Below, piece by piece: positions 1 through 8,733 of a DNA stretch of 64,000 nt; the stretch's first letter is position 1, and each line of letters begins with the position of its first letter. Under the pieces are notes generated by a model. That model saw only the letters and a list, made by a program, of their open reading frames with translations, was not told the origin of the DNA and did no database searches. The translations under genes and the position numbers were made by a program. Where the stretch lies: the NCBI GenBank assembly GCA_037439945.1, contig JBBIVA010000006.1:1-64000 (forward strand), written 5' to 3'. The stretch is from CALEUX01 sp037439945. Lineage in GTDB: Bacteria; Bacteroidota; Bacteroidia; Bacteroidales; Marinilabiliaceae.

Positions 1-1
1 A

Positions 2-51
2 ATCCCGGCTAAGTCATTAGTTCATTGCCTTTCTAATGACTAATCCGGGAT
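2..51. repeat. 19-bp imperfect inverted repeat at left edge
   Basis: Positions 2-20 and 33-51 are inverted copies (17 of 19 match) around a 12-nt loop. The outer 7 bp (ATCCCGG/CCGGGAT) and inner 8 bp (GTCATTAG/CTAATGAC) are perfect. There is no U-tract on either side, so it is not a standard terminator. It may be one of the short intergenic palindromes scattered through this window. The feature is seen directly; its role is unknown. Confidence 0.6.
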
Positions 52-72
52 AAATGCTTCACCCCGGCCCGT

Positions 73-107
73 AAAAAACAAAAAAACCGGCCAAAGTGCA
101 GCCGGTT
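73..107 (-). terminator. Rho-independent terminator of tig-clpP-clpX
   Basis: Read on the minus strand there is a stem AACCGGC/GCCGGTT (85-91 with 101-107) with a 9-nt loop, followed by a run of T residues broken by one G. It lies about 30 nt beyond the clpX stop codon, the expected place for the end of the operon transcript. Confidence 0.8.
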
Positions 108-135
108 ACATTTATTATTATAAACCTAAAGGTCT

Positions 136-1350
136 TCACCCTGCCTTTAAAAGCGCTATATTTGCCCGTTCAATTTTTTCTTTGGCAAATTCAATATTTA
201 TAACCAAATTTCCTGTTTTTTCACCAGGGGAGTGAAACATGAGGTCCATTATTATGGTTTCACAAATTGAGCGGAGTCCACGCGCCCCCAATTTAAACTC
301 AACAGCCTTTTCGACTATATATTCTAATACATCATCATTAAAATGCAGTTCAATTTTATCCATTTCAAACAGTTTGACATATTGCTTAATAATGGCATTT
401 TTGGGCTTTGTCAATATTTGTCGCAATGTATCCCTGTCAAGGGGATTTAAGTAGGTTAAAATTGGTAACCGCCCTATAATTTCAGGAATTAAGCCGTATG
501 ACTTTAAATCCTGAGGAGCAATATATTGCAACAGGTTGGATGCATCCAGATGATCTTTTGATTTACTGGCAGTATAACCTACAACCTTTGTATTTAACCG
601 CTGGCCTATTTTCCGTTCAATACCATCGAAGGCTCCGCCACAAATAAATAAAATGTTTTTTGTATTTACAGGGATCATTTTTTGTTCGGGGTGCTTACGC
701 CCGCCCTGGGGAGGCACATTTACTATCGACCCTTCAAGTAATTTTAGCAGCCCTTGTTGTACCCCTTCACCCGAAACATCACGTGTTATTGACGGATTAT
801 CGCCTTTGCGGGCAATTTTATCTATCTCATCAATAAAAACTATGCCTTTTTCGGCTGCTTCAACGTTATAATCGGCTGCTTGTAACAAGCGTGTTAATAT
901 ACTCTCAATATCCTCACCTACATAACCGGCCTCAGTCAAAACAGTGGCATCAACAATAGTAAACGGAACGTGAAGCATTCGTGCTATTGTACGGGCCAAC
1001 AAAGTTTTTCCGGTACCTGTTTCACCTACAAGAATAATGTTCGATTTCTCAATTTCAACATCATCGTTTGTTTTGAGTTGAGTAAGTCTCTTATAGTGAT
1101 TGTAAACAGCAACTGAAAGATACCTTTTGGCTTCATCCTGTCCAATCACGTATTGGTCCAGAAATGCTTTTATCTCAACCGGTTTTAAGAGTGAGATTTT
1201 ATCCATATCAAAAGACCCCTTTTTCCTGAATTCCTCTTCAAGAATGGCATGTGCCTGCTCAATGCATCCATCACATATGTGGCCAGACACACCAGCGATC
1301 AAAAGATTGGTATCTTTACGGTTTCTGCCACAAAAAGAACACTTATCCAT
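136..1350 (-). CDS. clpX: ATP-dependent Clp protease ATP-binding subunit ClpX
   Basis: AAA+ unfoldase that recognises, unfolds and threads substrates into ClpP in the cytoplasm. The 404-aa protein has the usual family length. The N-terminal zinc-binding domain has Cys4, Cys7, Cys26 and Cys29, followed by an AAA+ module with Walker A GETGTGKT, Walker B region IVFIDEIDKIA and sensor/arginine segments, and a C-terminal D2 small domain containing GARGLRS. At the place of the ClpP-docking IGF loop the sequence reads VVGY. It is last in a tig-clpP-clpX operon, 73 nt after clpP, and is closed by a terminator. Identification is secure. Confidence 0.97.
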   Translation of the reverse strand: MDKCSFCGRNRKDTNLLIAGVSGHICDGCIEQAHAILEEEFRKKGSFDMDKISLLKPVEIKAFLDQYVIGQDEAKRYLSVAVYNHYKRLTQLKTNDDVEIEKSNIILVGETGTGKTLLARTIARMLHVPFTIVDATVLTEAGYVGEDIESILTRLLQAADYNVEAAEKGIVFIDEIDKIARKGDNPSITRDVSGEGVQQGLLKLLEGSIVNVPPQGGRKHPEQKMIPVNTKNILFICGGAFDGIERKIGQRLNTKVVGYTASKSKDHLDASNLLQYIAPQDLKSYGLIPEIIGRLPILTYLNPLDRDTLRQILTKPKNAIIKQYVKLFEMDKIELHFNDDVLEYIVEKAVEFKLGARGLRSICETIIMDLMFHSPGEKTGNLVINIEFAKEKIERANIALLKAG

Positions 1351-1423
1351 ATAACAACTAACAGTTTATAAATAATGCAGAATCGGTTATTTTACTACCT
1401 GATCCTGCACCTGATAAATTTCT

Positions 1424-2137
1424 TTAACTCTTTTCTTTCCCATTCCTTATCAAAACCTCATCAATCATTCCGTACTCTTTTGCTTCTTCCGCTGTCATCC
1501 AGAAATCACGGTCTGAATCCTTTTCGACCTTTTTGAATGATTGGCCTGAGTGTTCAGAAATAATGGTGTAAAGTTCCTTTCTCAGCTTTACAATTTCGCG
1601 GGTTGTAATTTCAATGTCTATTGACTGTCCCTGGGCGCCACCCATCGGCTGGTGAATCATTATTCGGGAATGCCGCAGGGCCGACCGTTTACCTTTGGTT
1701 CCTGCTGTAAGTAATACTGCCCCCATTGATGCTGCCATACCGGTACAAATTGTTGCAATATCTGAAGAGATATACTGCATGGTATCATATATACCCAAGC
1801 CTGCGTGGACCGATCCTCCCGGAGTATTAAAATAAATTGATATATCCTTTGATGGATCAGATGATTCAAGATATAACAACTGGGCCTGGATAATATTTGC
1901 AACATAATCATCTATAGGTAAACCAAGAAATATTATCCTGTCCATCATCAGCCTTGAAAAAACATCCATACTGGCAATATTCAACTGGCGCTCCTCAATT
2001 ATAGTAGGCGATATGTAATTACTAGTTATAGATGTGTACTTATCAAACACCTGACTATTTATTCCAATATGCCTTGTGGCATATTTCCTGAAATCTACGG
2101 GATCAATCATTTGTTTTAAATTAATGGTTGTAACCAT
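1424..2137 (-). CDS. clpP: ATP-dependent Clp protease proteolytic subunit ClpP
   Basis: Serine peptidase that forms the two-ring degradation chamber docked by ClpX. The 237-aa protein carries the nucleophile Ser137 in GMAASMGA and His162 in MIHQPMGG. The usual C-terminal segment ending in the YGMIDEV motif is present. It has about 30 more N-terminal residues than the E. coli mature enzyme, consistent with a propeptide or a long Bacteroidota N-terminus. It lies between tig and clpX with short gaps (39 and 73 nt), so it is most likely co-transcribed with them. Confidence 0.96.
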   Translation of the reverse strand: MVTTINLKQMIDPVDFRKYATRHIGINSQVFDKYTSITSNYISPTIIEERQLNIASMDVFSRLMMDRIIFLGLPIDDYVANIIQAQLLYLESSDPSKDISIYFNTPGGSVHAGLGIYDTMQYISSDIATICTGMAASMGAVLLTAGTKGKRSALRHSRIMIHQPMGGAQGQSIDIEITTREIVKLRKELYTIISEHSGQSFKKVEKDSDRDFWMTAEEAKEYGMIDEVLIRNGKEKS

Positions 2138-2176
2138 CTAAATTAATAATTCTTTCTGTTGGCAGGTAATAAATGA

Positions 2177-3538
2177 CTAATTTTTATCGAATAATTTATT
2201 AAATTCTTCTCTGCTAACATCCTTAATGTCAAGTTTTACAGCTTCTTTCACAAACGACATCAGCTTATCATTTATTGCTCCTTCAGCAAGTCTGCGGCCC
2301 TGGTCCTTATTCTTCATCATTTCTGCTGCATAGCTTTCCAGGTGTTCATCTGGGATATTTGTTAATCCGTATTGCATAAACTGAACCCTGGCCGATTTCT
2401 TTGCAAATTCAATTACATCGGCATCTTCAATCTTCAATTCGTTTGACTTAATTATTTCGTTTTTAATAAGCTGCCACTTTAAATCTTCTATAAACTTTGG
2501 CATTTCGCTTTCAAGCTGCTCTGTTGTTAACTCCTTATTGTCACGATTGGTTGCTATTAGCCAGCGTTTAAGAAAATTCTCGGGAAGTTTTACATCAAAT
2601 TTATCGGTTAATTTTTCACGTACATCATTTGAAAAGCGGTAATCCGTTTCCATGGCAAGGGTTTTTTCAAGATTCTCCTTTACCTTCCCCAGCATTTCTT
2701 CTTCTGATGTAACTACGTCCTTACCAAACAGTTTATCGAAAAGTTCCTGGTTCATTTCAGGATCTTTAAATTCAGTTATCTCTTTAATTGTAAACTTAAA
2801 TAAACCATCAACATTTTCAGCAATTTCACGTGATACTTTGAGCAGATATGATATCTCTGAAGTATTGGGGAATGCTTTTTTAGGGTTGAATACCACCTCT
2901 TCACCGTTACCTTTGCCCAGCAGCTTAGCCTTCTCAGAATCATCTTTTATAATGGTTACCGAAAGTACAGAGTCTTCAGCTTTTATTCCTCCTTCAATGG
3001 CATTACCTTTTTTATCAACCTGTTCAAACGAACCCTTTACCAGTGATTTATCGGTAACCTTTTCAACTACTTCATTTTGCCCAAAACGTCCGGTCATACT
3101 TTTTAGCTGCCCATCAACCATTTCGTCGGTTATTTTAATTGTATAGTATGGAATTTTCTCCTTCTTTGATAATTTAACTTCAATTTGTGGGGTTAATGCA
3201 ATATCAAATGCAAATTCAAATGTATCCTGTGTGTCAAAATCTATTGTAGCCTGACTTTCACTTGGTAATGGCTCGCCAAGTATTTCAAGCTTATTTTCAG
3301 TAATATAGTTTGAAAGGTTTTCAGATACTATTTTATTAATTTCATCGACCAATGCAGCTGTCCCATACATTTTTTTTATTAAACCTGCTGGTACCTTCCC
3401 TGGGCGAAAACCCGGCATATTGGCTTTTTTCTGGTAGTTTTTCAACACACCTTCAACCCGTTTTTCATAATCACTCTTATCAATGGTCATTCGAATTACT
3501 CCATTCAAACCATCAATGTTTTCTTTAGTAATATTCAT
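2177..3538 (-). CDS. tig: Trigger factor, ribosome-associated chaperone
   Basis: Binds at the ribosomal exit tunnel and shields nascent chains. The N-terminal ribosome-binding domain contains the signature-like segment MPGFRPGKVPAGLIKKMYG around residues 40-60, followed by a divergent PPIase-like middle domain and a long helical C-terminal chaperone domain. An upstream ATG at 3592 would add 18 residues. I chose 3538 because MNITKENIDG starts directly at the conserved domain. First gene of the tig-clpP-clpX operon; a good promoter lies about 250 nt upstream, implying a long 5' leader. Confidence 0.95.
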   Translation of the reverse strand: MNITKENIDGLNGVIRMTIDKSDYEKRVEGVLKNYQKKANMPGFRPGKVPAGLIKKMYGTAALVDEINKIVSENLSNYITENKLEILGEPLPSESQATIDFDTQDTFEFAFDIALTPQIEVKLSKKEKIPYYTIKITDEMVDGQLKSMTGRFGQNEVVEKVTDKSLVKGSFEQVDKKGNAIEGGIKAEDSVLSVTIIKDDSEKAKLLGKGNGEEVVFNPKKAFPNTSEISYLLKVSREIAENVDGLFKFTIKEITEFKDPEMNQELFDKLFGKDVVTSEEEMLGKVKENLEKTLAMETDYRFSNDVREKLTDKFDVKLPENFLKRWLIATNRDNKELTTEQLESEMPKFIEDLKWQLIKNEIIKSNELKIEDADVIEFAKKSARVQFMQYGLTNIPDEHLESYAAEMMKNKDQGRRLAEGAINDKLMSFVKEAVKLDIKDVSREEFNKLFDKN

Positions 3539-3785
3539 CCGTAAATAATTTTTAAAATAAGGCCGGATGGAATTCGCGTGATGAATTCTCATTCGTGTTT
3601 TTGTTTAACGAATCATGCTCGTTTCATTTGAAAATAATTAGTTTAAAATTTAAGCAGAAAACGATTAATCCCCTTAAACACTGGTAAGCTACTCATCTGC
3701 ACCATTAACCGGGACTTACAGATTGTTATAAAATGTTTAATAATCAACAAATTAAGCAAACCTTAATGTTCACAAAAAAACACCG

Positions 3786-3817
3786 CAAAGGTAATAAAGC
3801 ATTTATAATGTAACAAA
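3786..3817 (-). promoter_or_regulatory. Bacteroidota-type promoter for tig-clpP-clpX
   Basis: On the minus strand TTTG (3814-3817) is separated by exactly 20 nt from TACCTTTG (3786-3793), matching the known Bacteroidota primary-sigma consensus TTTG-N19/21-TAnnTTTG. Transcription would start near 3780, giving a leader of about 240 nt before tig. Confidence 0.75.
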
Positions 3818-3895
3818 CCTGAGAGAATCAAATTCAGCCTTACTAACAACCATTTAAGATATTTTTAGTTTTCCACACTGAAATTTAGGCACTAA

Positions 3896-4018
3896 TTAAA
3901 ATGTTTTAAGGGAACACTGCCATTTTTCATCATAATAAAATTGATTTTTTAATGTATGATGGTTTGTCCCGATAAACAGGGGGAGCTCGCCCGGAACATT
4001 CGGGGCTCGTTTCATCAT
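3896..4018 (-). repeat. Palindromic leader element, copy A, with 40-codon mini-ORF
   Basis: The palindrome spans about 3956-4018. On the minus strand it begins ATGATGAAACGAGCCCCG and closes with GGGCGAGCTC, then carries a second small hairpin (CCCC..CGGG type). It opens an ORF MMKRAPNVPGEL... of 40 codons ending at 3896. It sits between the tRNA-Leu terminator and the tig promoter. Copies B (21736), C (30331) and D (32170) are related. No function is known to me. Confidence 0.55.
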
Positions 4019-4067
4019 TTATTTATATAAATTTTGAAGTTATGTCTGGGAAAACATAAAAATTTTT

Positions 4068-4115
4068 AATACAAAAACCGCCTTGTATCCAAATTATGGT
4101 TTACAAAGCGGTTTT
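4068..4115 (-). terminator. Rho-independent terminator of tRNA-Leu
   Basis: Arms 4102-4115 and 4074-4087 pair over 14 bp with one mismatch (AAAACCGCTTTGTA type) and run into T residues on the minus strand, 14 nt past the tRNA 3' end. The tRNA therefore appears to be a monocistronic unit with its own promoter and terminator. Confidence 0.75.
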
Positions 4116-4129
4116 AAATTTTCATTCAG

Positions 4130-4211
4130 TGCGGATGAAGGGACTCGAACCCCCACGCCTTTCGGCACCAGATCCTAAGTCTGGCGCGGCTACCAATTAC
4201 GCCACATCCGC
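4130..4211 (-). tRNA. tRNA-Leu (anticodon UAG)
   Basis: Minus-strand 82-nt type-II tRNA. The acceptor stem GCGGATG/CATCCGC pairs perfectly, the anticodon stem CCAGA/TCTGG encloses the loop CTTAGGA (anticodon TAG), the long variable arm is TGCCGAAAGGCG, and the T-loop is TTCGAGT. The 3' CCA is not encoded, as is common in Bacteroidota. No integrase gene or tRNA-end duplication is visible nearby. Confidence 0.95.
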
Positions 4212-4222
4212 TAAAAGTGCTG

Positions 4223-4254
4223 CAAACTTAGTCTCTTTTTTTGTGTTTAACAAA
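4223..4254 (-). promoter_or_regulatory. Promoter for tRNA-Leu
   Basis: On the minus strand TTTG (4251-4254), 20 nt, then TAAGTTTG (4223-4230). This is a perfect match to the Bacteroidota consensus with the same spacing as at tig. The tRNA 5' end at 4211 lies about 12 nt past the -7 box, so transcription starts close to the mature end. Confidence 0.8.
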
Positions 4255-4329
4255 TCAAAAAGGGATAATTTAGTTTTTTTATTAAAAAAAAGGTTAATTC
4301 CATCATTATTAAACCAATATCAAAATCTT

Positions 4330-5085
4330 TTACACTTCAAATTTTCTTCGGCGCAGTTCAAAGTCATCTCCCAGATATACTCTTCTTACATCAGGATCTT
4401 CGGCAAGTTCCTCTGCGCTACCAGCCTTAAGGATTTTTCCCTCAAAAAGCAGATAAGCCCGGTCGGTTATCGAAAGAGTTTCATGAACGTTATGGTCGGT
4501 TATTAAAATCCCTATATTTTTGTATTTAAGCTTGGCAACAATCTCCTGTATATCGCGAACAGCTATTGGATCAACTCCTGCGAATGGTTCATCAAGCAAT
4601 ATAAACCTTGGATTTATGGCTAATGCCCTTGCAATTTCAGTTCGCCGCCTTTCACCACCCGAGAGTTGGATTCCAAGACTTTTTCGAATATGAACAAGAC
4701 CAAATTCATTCAAAAGTTCTTCAACCCTTCTTTTTTGATAATCCTTTGGGAATTTTGTCATTTCAAGCACGGCTTTGATGTTATCCTCAACGCTCAATTT
4801 ACGAAAAACGCTCGCTTCCTGGGCTAAATATCCAATTCCCTTTTGGGCCCGTTTATAAACAGGCTCATTGGTAATTATTTCATCATTCAGGTAAATTTCA
4901 CCAGCATTTGGAGTAATTAAACCCACCATCATATAAAAGGTAGTGGTTTTACCTGCGCCATTTGGCCCCAGTAAACCAACAATTTCACCCTGTCGCACCT
5001 CAACAGAAACGCCCTTGACAACAGTTCGGGTTTTATATCTCTTAATCAATTCCTTTGTATGTAATACCAAATCCTGATTTTCCAT
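4330..5085 (-). CDS. lptB: LPS export ABC transporter ATP-binding protein LptB
   Basis: Cytoplasmic ATPase of the LptB2FG complex that extracts lipopolysaccharide from the inner membrane. The 251-aa protein has Walker A GPNGAGKTT, Q-loop region YLAQEASVFRKLSVEDN (characteristic of LptB), signature LSGGERRRTEIARAL, Walker B FILLDEPFAGVDP and H-loop ITDHNVHET. Membrane partners LptF/G are not in the window. It follows tatC by 32 nt on the same strand, so the two are probably co-transcribed. Confidence 0.95.
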   Translation of the reverse strand: MENQDLVLHTKELIKRYKTRTVVKGVSVEVRQGEIVGLLGPNGAGKTTTFYMMVGLITPNAGEIYLNDEIITNEPVYKRAQKGIGYLAQEASVFRKLSVEDNIKAVLEMTKFPKDYQKRRVEELLNEFGLVHIRKSLGIQLSGGERRRTEIARALAINPRFILLDEPFAGVDPIAVRDIQEIVAKLKYKNIGILITDHNVHETLSITDRAYLLFEGKILKAGSAEELAEDPDVRRVYLGDDFELRRRKFEV

Positions 5086-5117
5086 CCTGGCCTTTTACCT
5101 TAAGAGTTAATCACTAT

Positions 5118-5933
5118 TTAAATGCTTTTTGAAAGCTTCCTTTTTTCAATTCGTTTGGCAATTATTATACCAGCTTCATACAATACTATTAAAGGGAGGC
5201 AAACCATTATCTGACTTATTACATCGGGCGGAGTTATAATTGCGGCCACTGTAAGACTTACAACAACAGCATGCCTTCTGTAGGTTTTCAGAAATTTTGA
5301 GGTAACCAATCCAACCTTGCTTAAAAAATATATAAATACAGGAAGTTCAAACATTACCCCACTTGCCAAAACTATTGATGATATAGTTGAGATATACGAA
5401 CCCAGATTAATTATGTTTTCAACGTTTTGACTTACCTGATAATTACCTAAAAAATGCACTGATAACGGACAAATAATATAATATGCAAACAAAATACCTA
5501 TTGAAAAAAGTATGCCAGCAAAAAATATAGCACCCCTGCTATGTTTAATTTCCTCCTTATAAAGCGCTGGTTTAACAAACCGCCAAAACTCCCAGAAAAT
5601 ATAAGGAAAAGCAACTACAACACCTGTTATAAAAGCTATCCAGATATGCATTGTAAATTGACCCGACATGTTAATGTTTTGTAATTTAAGCTGGGTTTGA
5701 TTTATACATAAAACCGGCATTTTAAGATAATCAGATAGCCAGCACAGCCATCGGTTCGAAAAAAAATCAGGTTTGCTTGGCCCCAAAATAACAACATCGA
5801 ACAAAAAAGTTTTAAAAACAAATGCCAATACCGCAAAAACAATTATTGCAATAAACGACCTGATAAAATGCCACCTAAGTTCTTCAAGGTGATCAAGAAA
5901 AGACATTTCTGATTTTTCGTGCCTGCTCATCAA
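5118..5933 (-). CDS. tatC: Sec-independent protein translocase subunit TatC
   Basis: Polytopic inner-membrane receptor of the Tat pathway, which exports folded proteins with twin-arginine signals. The 271-aa protein starts with the conserved cytoplasmic segment MSFLDHLEELRWHF, has about six hydrophobic segments and the conserved loop FWRFVKPALYKEE. Two candidate starts (MM at the beginning) differ by one codon. Upstream lies a palindromic promoter-like sequence; downstream is lptB. tatA/B are not in the window. Confidence 0.94.
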   Translation of the reverse strand: MMSRHEKSEMSFLDHLEELRWHFIRSFIAIIVFAVLAFVFKTFLFDVVILGPSKPDFFSNRWLCWLSDYLKMPVLCINQTQLKLQNINMSGQFTMHIWIAFITGVVVAFPYIFWEFWRFVKPALYKEEIKHSRGAIFFAGILFSIGILFAYYIICPLSVHFLGNYQVSQNVENIINLGSYISTISSIVLASGVMFELPVFIYFLSKVGLVTSKFLKTYRRHAVVVSLTVAAIITPPDVISQIMVCLPLIVLYEAGIIIAKRIEKRKLSKSI

Positions 5934-5950
5934 AACAAATAATAATCAAA

Positions 5951-5967
5951 ATATTTGCGCAAATATA
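5951..5967 (-). promoter_or_regulatory. Putative -7 box inside a 16-bp perfect palindrome upstream of tatC
   Basis: ATATTTGCGCAAATAT (5951-5966) is a perfect palindrome. Read on the minus strand it supplies TATATTTG (5960-5967), a match to TAnnTTTG. A clear TTTG -33 box at about 20 nt is lacking. The start of tatC is 18 nt away, implying a very short leader. The palindrome could also be a regulator site. Confidence 0.45.
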
Positions 5968-6427
5968 ACAAAATCATTTAAGGTTTTTAACAGGCGGTTT
6001 TCTTCAGGAAACAAACCTTTTTACATTTTTAATTTATTTAACAACTATTGTAAACTTCAGTAAAATTAATGGTTCTGCATTAAATTCCCGTTAAATTTGT
6101 ACTCATTGCCTGATCATTTTAAAGCAAAACTCTAAAATTTTAATTGAATGTTTGTAATTACTTCAAAGTTTTTCTAACTTCATTTAACCGAATTGTTTTT
6201 TCTATTCTCTTTAAAACATACTATGAGGGGAATGAGTTTCAGGATTTCACCATTATTAAAAATCTTTTATATTACGAACGTCCGGATTTTATGGATTAAC
6301 GATGCATTATTTAGGATAAATTGACTTAAATCCTATATTTTTGTTATTTGTTCGTTAGTTTTTTTTTTTGACAGGATGGTGTTATTGTTTTATGAATTTA
6401 AAAAACTAGCAGTATTAAAAGTGCACC
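5968..6427. other. Intergenic region tatC/recQ
   Basis: About 460 bp of very AT-rich divergent intergenic DNA. Apart from the tatC palindrome at its left end and a weak plus-strand TATTTTTG (6336-6343) that could serve as the recQ -7 box, I see no gene, RNA or repeat. A 33-codon ORF near 6223 has no support. Confidence 0.5.
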
Positions 6428-6442
6428 ATGCAGGTTTCGATT

Positions 6443-8623
6443 ATGACAAAGCAAATTAATCTGAATTATTACTTAAAACAACATTTTGGCTTTGATACCT
6501 TTAAGGGTAATCAGGAGGAGATTATCAGAAACGTTCTTGCCGGAAAAGATACTTTTGTTTTAATGCCAACAGGTGGGGGAAAATCACTTTGTTACCAGTT
6601 ACCGGCCATTTTAATGGAGGGTACTGCCATTATAATATCGCCTTTAATTGCATTGATGAAAAACCAGGTTGATGCAATGCGCAATTTTAGTGAAGAAGAC
6701 GGGGTTGCACATTTTTTGAACTCATCGTTAACAAAATCGGCCATTACGCAAGTAAAAGAAGATGTAATGGCAGGTAAAACCAAACTACTCTATGTAGCCC
6801 CCGAGTCACTTACAAAAGATGAAAATATCCAATTTCTGAAACAAATTAATATCTCTTTTTATGCCGTTGATGAAGCCCATTGTATTTCAGAGTGGGGGCA
6901 CGATTTCAGGCCCGAATACAGGCGAATAAGGCCCATTATAAATGAAATTGGGTCGTCATCTTTAATAGCCCTGACAGCCACTGCAACACCAAAGGTGCAA
7001 CACGACATACAAAAAAATCTGGGTATGTTGAATGCCTGTGTATTTAAGTCATCATTTAACCGGTCAAACCTTTATTATGAAGTAAGGCCAAAGGTTGATG
7101 CATCAAAAGAAATAATAAAGATATTAAAAGCCAACACCGGGAAATCGGGTATAATATATTGCCTGAGCCGTAAAAAAGTTGAGGAACTTGCCGAAATGTT
7201 GCAGGTTAACGGTATTAATGCCCTCCCATATCATGCAGGTATGGATGCAGGGACCAGGTCGGCCAATCAGGATAAATTTCTTTTTGAGGATGTTGATGTT
7301 ATAGTTGCAACCATTGCATTTGGAATGGGCATTGATAAACCCGACGTTAGGACAGTAATTCATTATGATATTCCCAAAAGCCTTGAGGGTTATTACCAGG
7401 AAACAGGAAGGGCCGGACGCGATGGAGGTGAAGGTAGGTGCATTACATTTTACAGCTACAAGGATATTCAGAAATTGGAGAAATTTATGCAGGGGAAGCC
7501 CCTCGCTGAACAGGAAATTGGGAAGCAGCTTTTGTTTGAAACAGTTGCGTATGCAGAAACATCTGTTTGCAGAAGGAAAGTATTACTCCATTACTTTGGT
7601 GAGGATTTTAAAGAAGAAACCTGCGACACTTGTGACAATTGTGTAAATCCGAAAGAACAGTTTGAAGGTGAAGGGCATATAGTAATGTTATTACAGGTAA
7701 TAATTGAACTAAAAGAAAAGTTCAAAGCCGAACATGTGGTTGATGTATTGACCGGCAGGGCATCGGGTAGTGTTAAATCGTATAATCATGAGGACCTGGA
7801 GATTTTTGGTACCGGCGATGAATTCGACTCAAAATTTTGGAATGCCGTTATAAGACAATCACTTGTGGCAGGTTTTGTTACAAAAGAAATAGAAAACTAT
7901 GGCATACTAAAGGTAAGTCCCAAAGGGAATGAATATTTAAAATCGCCATTCAGTGTTTTATTAACCAAAAACCACGATTACGACGAACTAGAGGAAGAAA
8001 GCAAAACTGGAGGAGGTACTGCAGCAGTTGACCCTGCCTTGTTTTCGATGCTCAAGGACCTTCGAAAAAAAATATCATCAAAACTTAACCTTCCGCCCTT
8101 TGTAATTTTTCAGGACCCATCACTGGAGGCCATGTCAACGTTTTACCCTATCGATTTTGAAGAACTTCAAAATATGCCGGGTGTAGGGTCAGGAAAAGCA
8201 AAGAGATTTGGCAAAGAATTTATTGAACTAATCCAACGGCACGTAAAGGAAAATGATATTGAAAGACCAATTGACCTGGTTGTTAAATCAGTTGCCAATA
8301 AATCAAAGCTTAAAATTTCAATAATTCAAAGCATCGACCGCAAGGTTCCTCTTGATGATATTGCTGAAGGAAAAGGCATTGAAATAAATGAGCTGCTAAA
8401 AGAGCTGGAATCAATTGTTTACAGCGGCACACGTGTTAATATTGATTACCACATTGATCAGGTTATGGATGAGGAACACCGTGATAATATTTTCTTCTAT
8501 TTTAAAGAAGAAGCCGAAACCGACGATGTTGCAACAGCAATGCAGGAACTTGGCGAAGATGAATATTCAGAAGAAGAGATAAGAATGGTTAGAATTAAAT
8601 TTATTTCAGAGGTTGGAAATTAG
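6443..8623 (+). CDS. recQ: ATP-dependent DNA helicase RecQ
   Basis: 3'-5' superfamily-2 helicase in recombination and replication-fork repair. Domains in order: N-terminal DEAD-like domain (Walker A MPTGGGKS, DEAH box in VDEAHCISEWGHDFR), helicase C domain (GIIYCLSRKKVEEL, YYQETGRAGRDG), RQC region with zinc cysteines (CDTCDNC), an HRDC domain around residues 540-610 and a C-terminal extension of about 110 residues often seen in Bacteroidota RecQ. An ATG at 6428 would add five residues; 6443 (MTKQINL) fits better. It is transcribed alone and converges with the 8.7-kb gene. Confidence 0.95.
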   Translation: MTKQINLNYYLKQHFGFDTFKGNQEEIIRNVLAGKDTFVLMPTGGGKSLCYQLPAILMEGTAIIISPLIALMKNQVDAMRNFSEEDGVAHFLNSSLTKSAITQVKEDVMAGKTKLLYVAPESLTKDENIQFLKQINISFYAVDEAHCISEWGHDFRPEYRRIRPIINEIGSSSLIALTATATPKVQHDIQKNLGMLNACVFKSSFNRSNLYYEVRPKVDASKEIIKILKANTGKSGIIYCLSRKKVEELAEMLQVNGINALPYHAGMDAGTRSANQDKFLFEDVDVIVATIAFGMGIDKPDVRTVIHYDIPKSLEGYYQETGRAGRDGGEGRCITFYSYKDIQKLEKFMQGKPLAEQEIGKQLLFETVAYAETSVCRRKVLLHYFGEDFKEETCDTCDNCVNPKEQFEGEGHIVMLLQVIIELKEKFKAEHVVDVLTGRASGSVKSYNHEDLEIFGTGDEFDSKFWNAVIRQSLVAGFVTKEIENYGILKVSPKGNEYLKSPFSVLLTKNHDYDELEEESKTGGGTAAVDPALFSMLKDLRKKISSKLNLPPFVIFQDPSLEAMSTFYPIDFEELQNMPGVGSGKAKRFGKEFIELIQRHVKENDIERPIDLVVKSVANKSKLKISIIQSIDRKVPLDDIAEGKGIEINELLKELESIVYSGTRVNIDYHIDQVMDEEHRDNIFFYFKEEAETDDVATAMQELGEDEYSEEEIRMVRIKFISEVGN

Positions 8624-8733
8624 GGTAAAGGAAAAGTCAATATCAAAGGGAAACAATAAAGGCCCAATGATATTTTGGAAAAAAATTTATAAAACCTTGC
8701 TTATTAAATTATTTACAATTGCTTTTTAGGCGA

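Noticed and set aside
2652..3146. 164-codon frame antisense to tig
   Set aside because: Serine-rich shadow frame inside a well-supported trigger factor gene.
4130..4211. tRNA-Leu as a phage or island attachment site
   Set aside because: No integrase gene and no duplicated tRNA 3' end was seen nearby; flanking genes are housekeeping.
4096..4506. 136-codon plus-strand frame across the tRNA and lptB end
   Set aside because: It reads through the tRNA-Leu gene and antisense to lptB; no protein family is recognisable.
6223..6327. 33-codon ORF upstream of recQ
   Set aside because: No start context, no similarity, in AT-rich intergenic DNA; likely chance.
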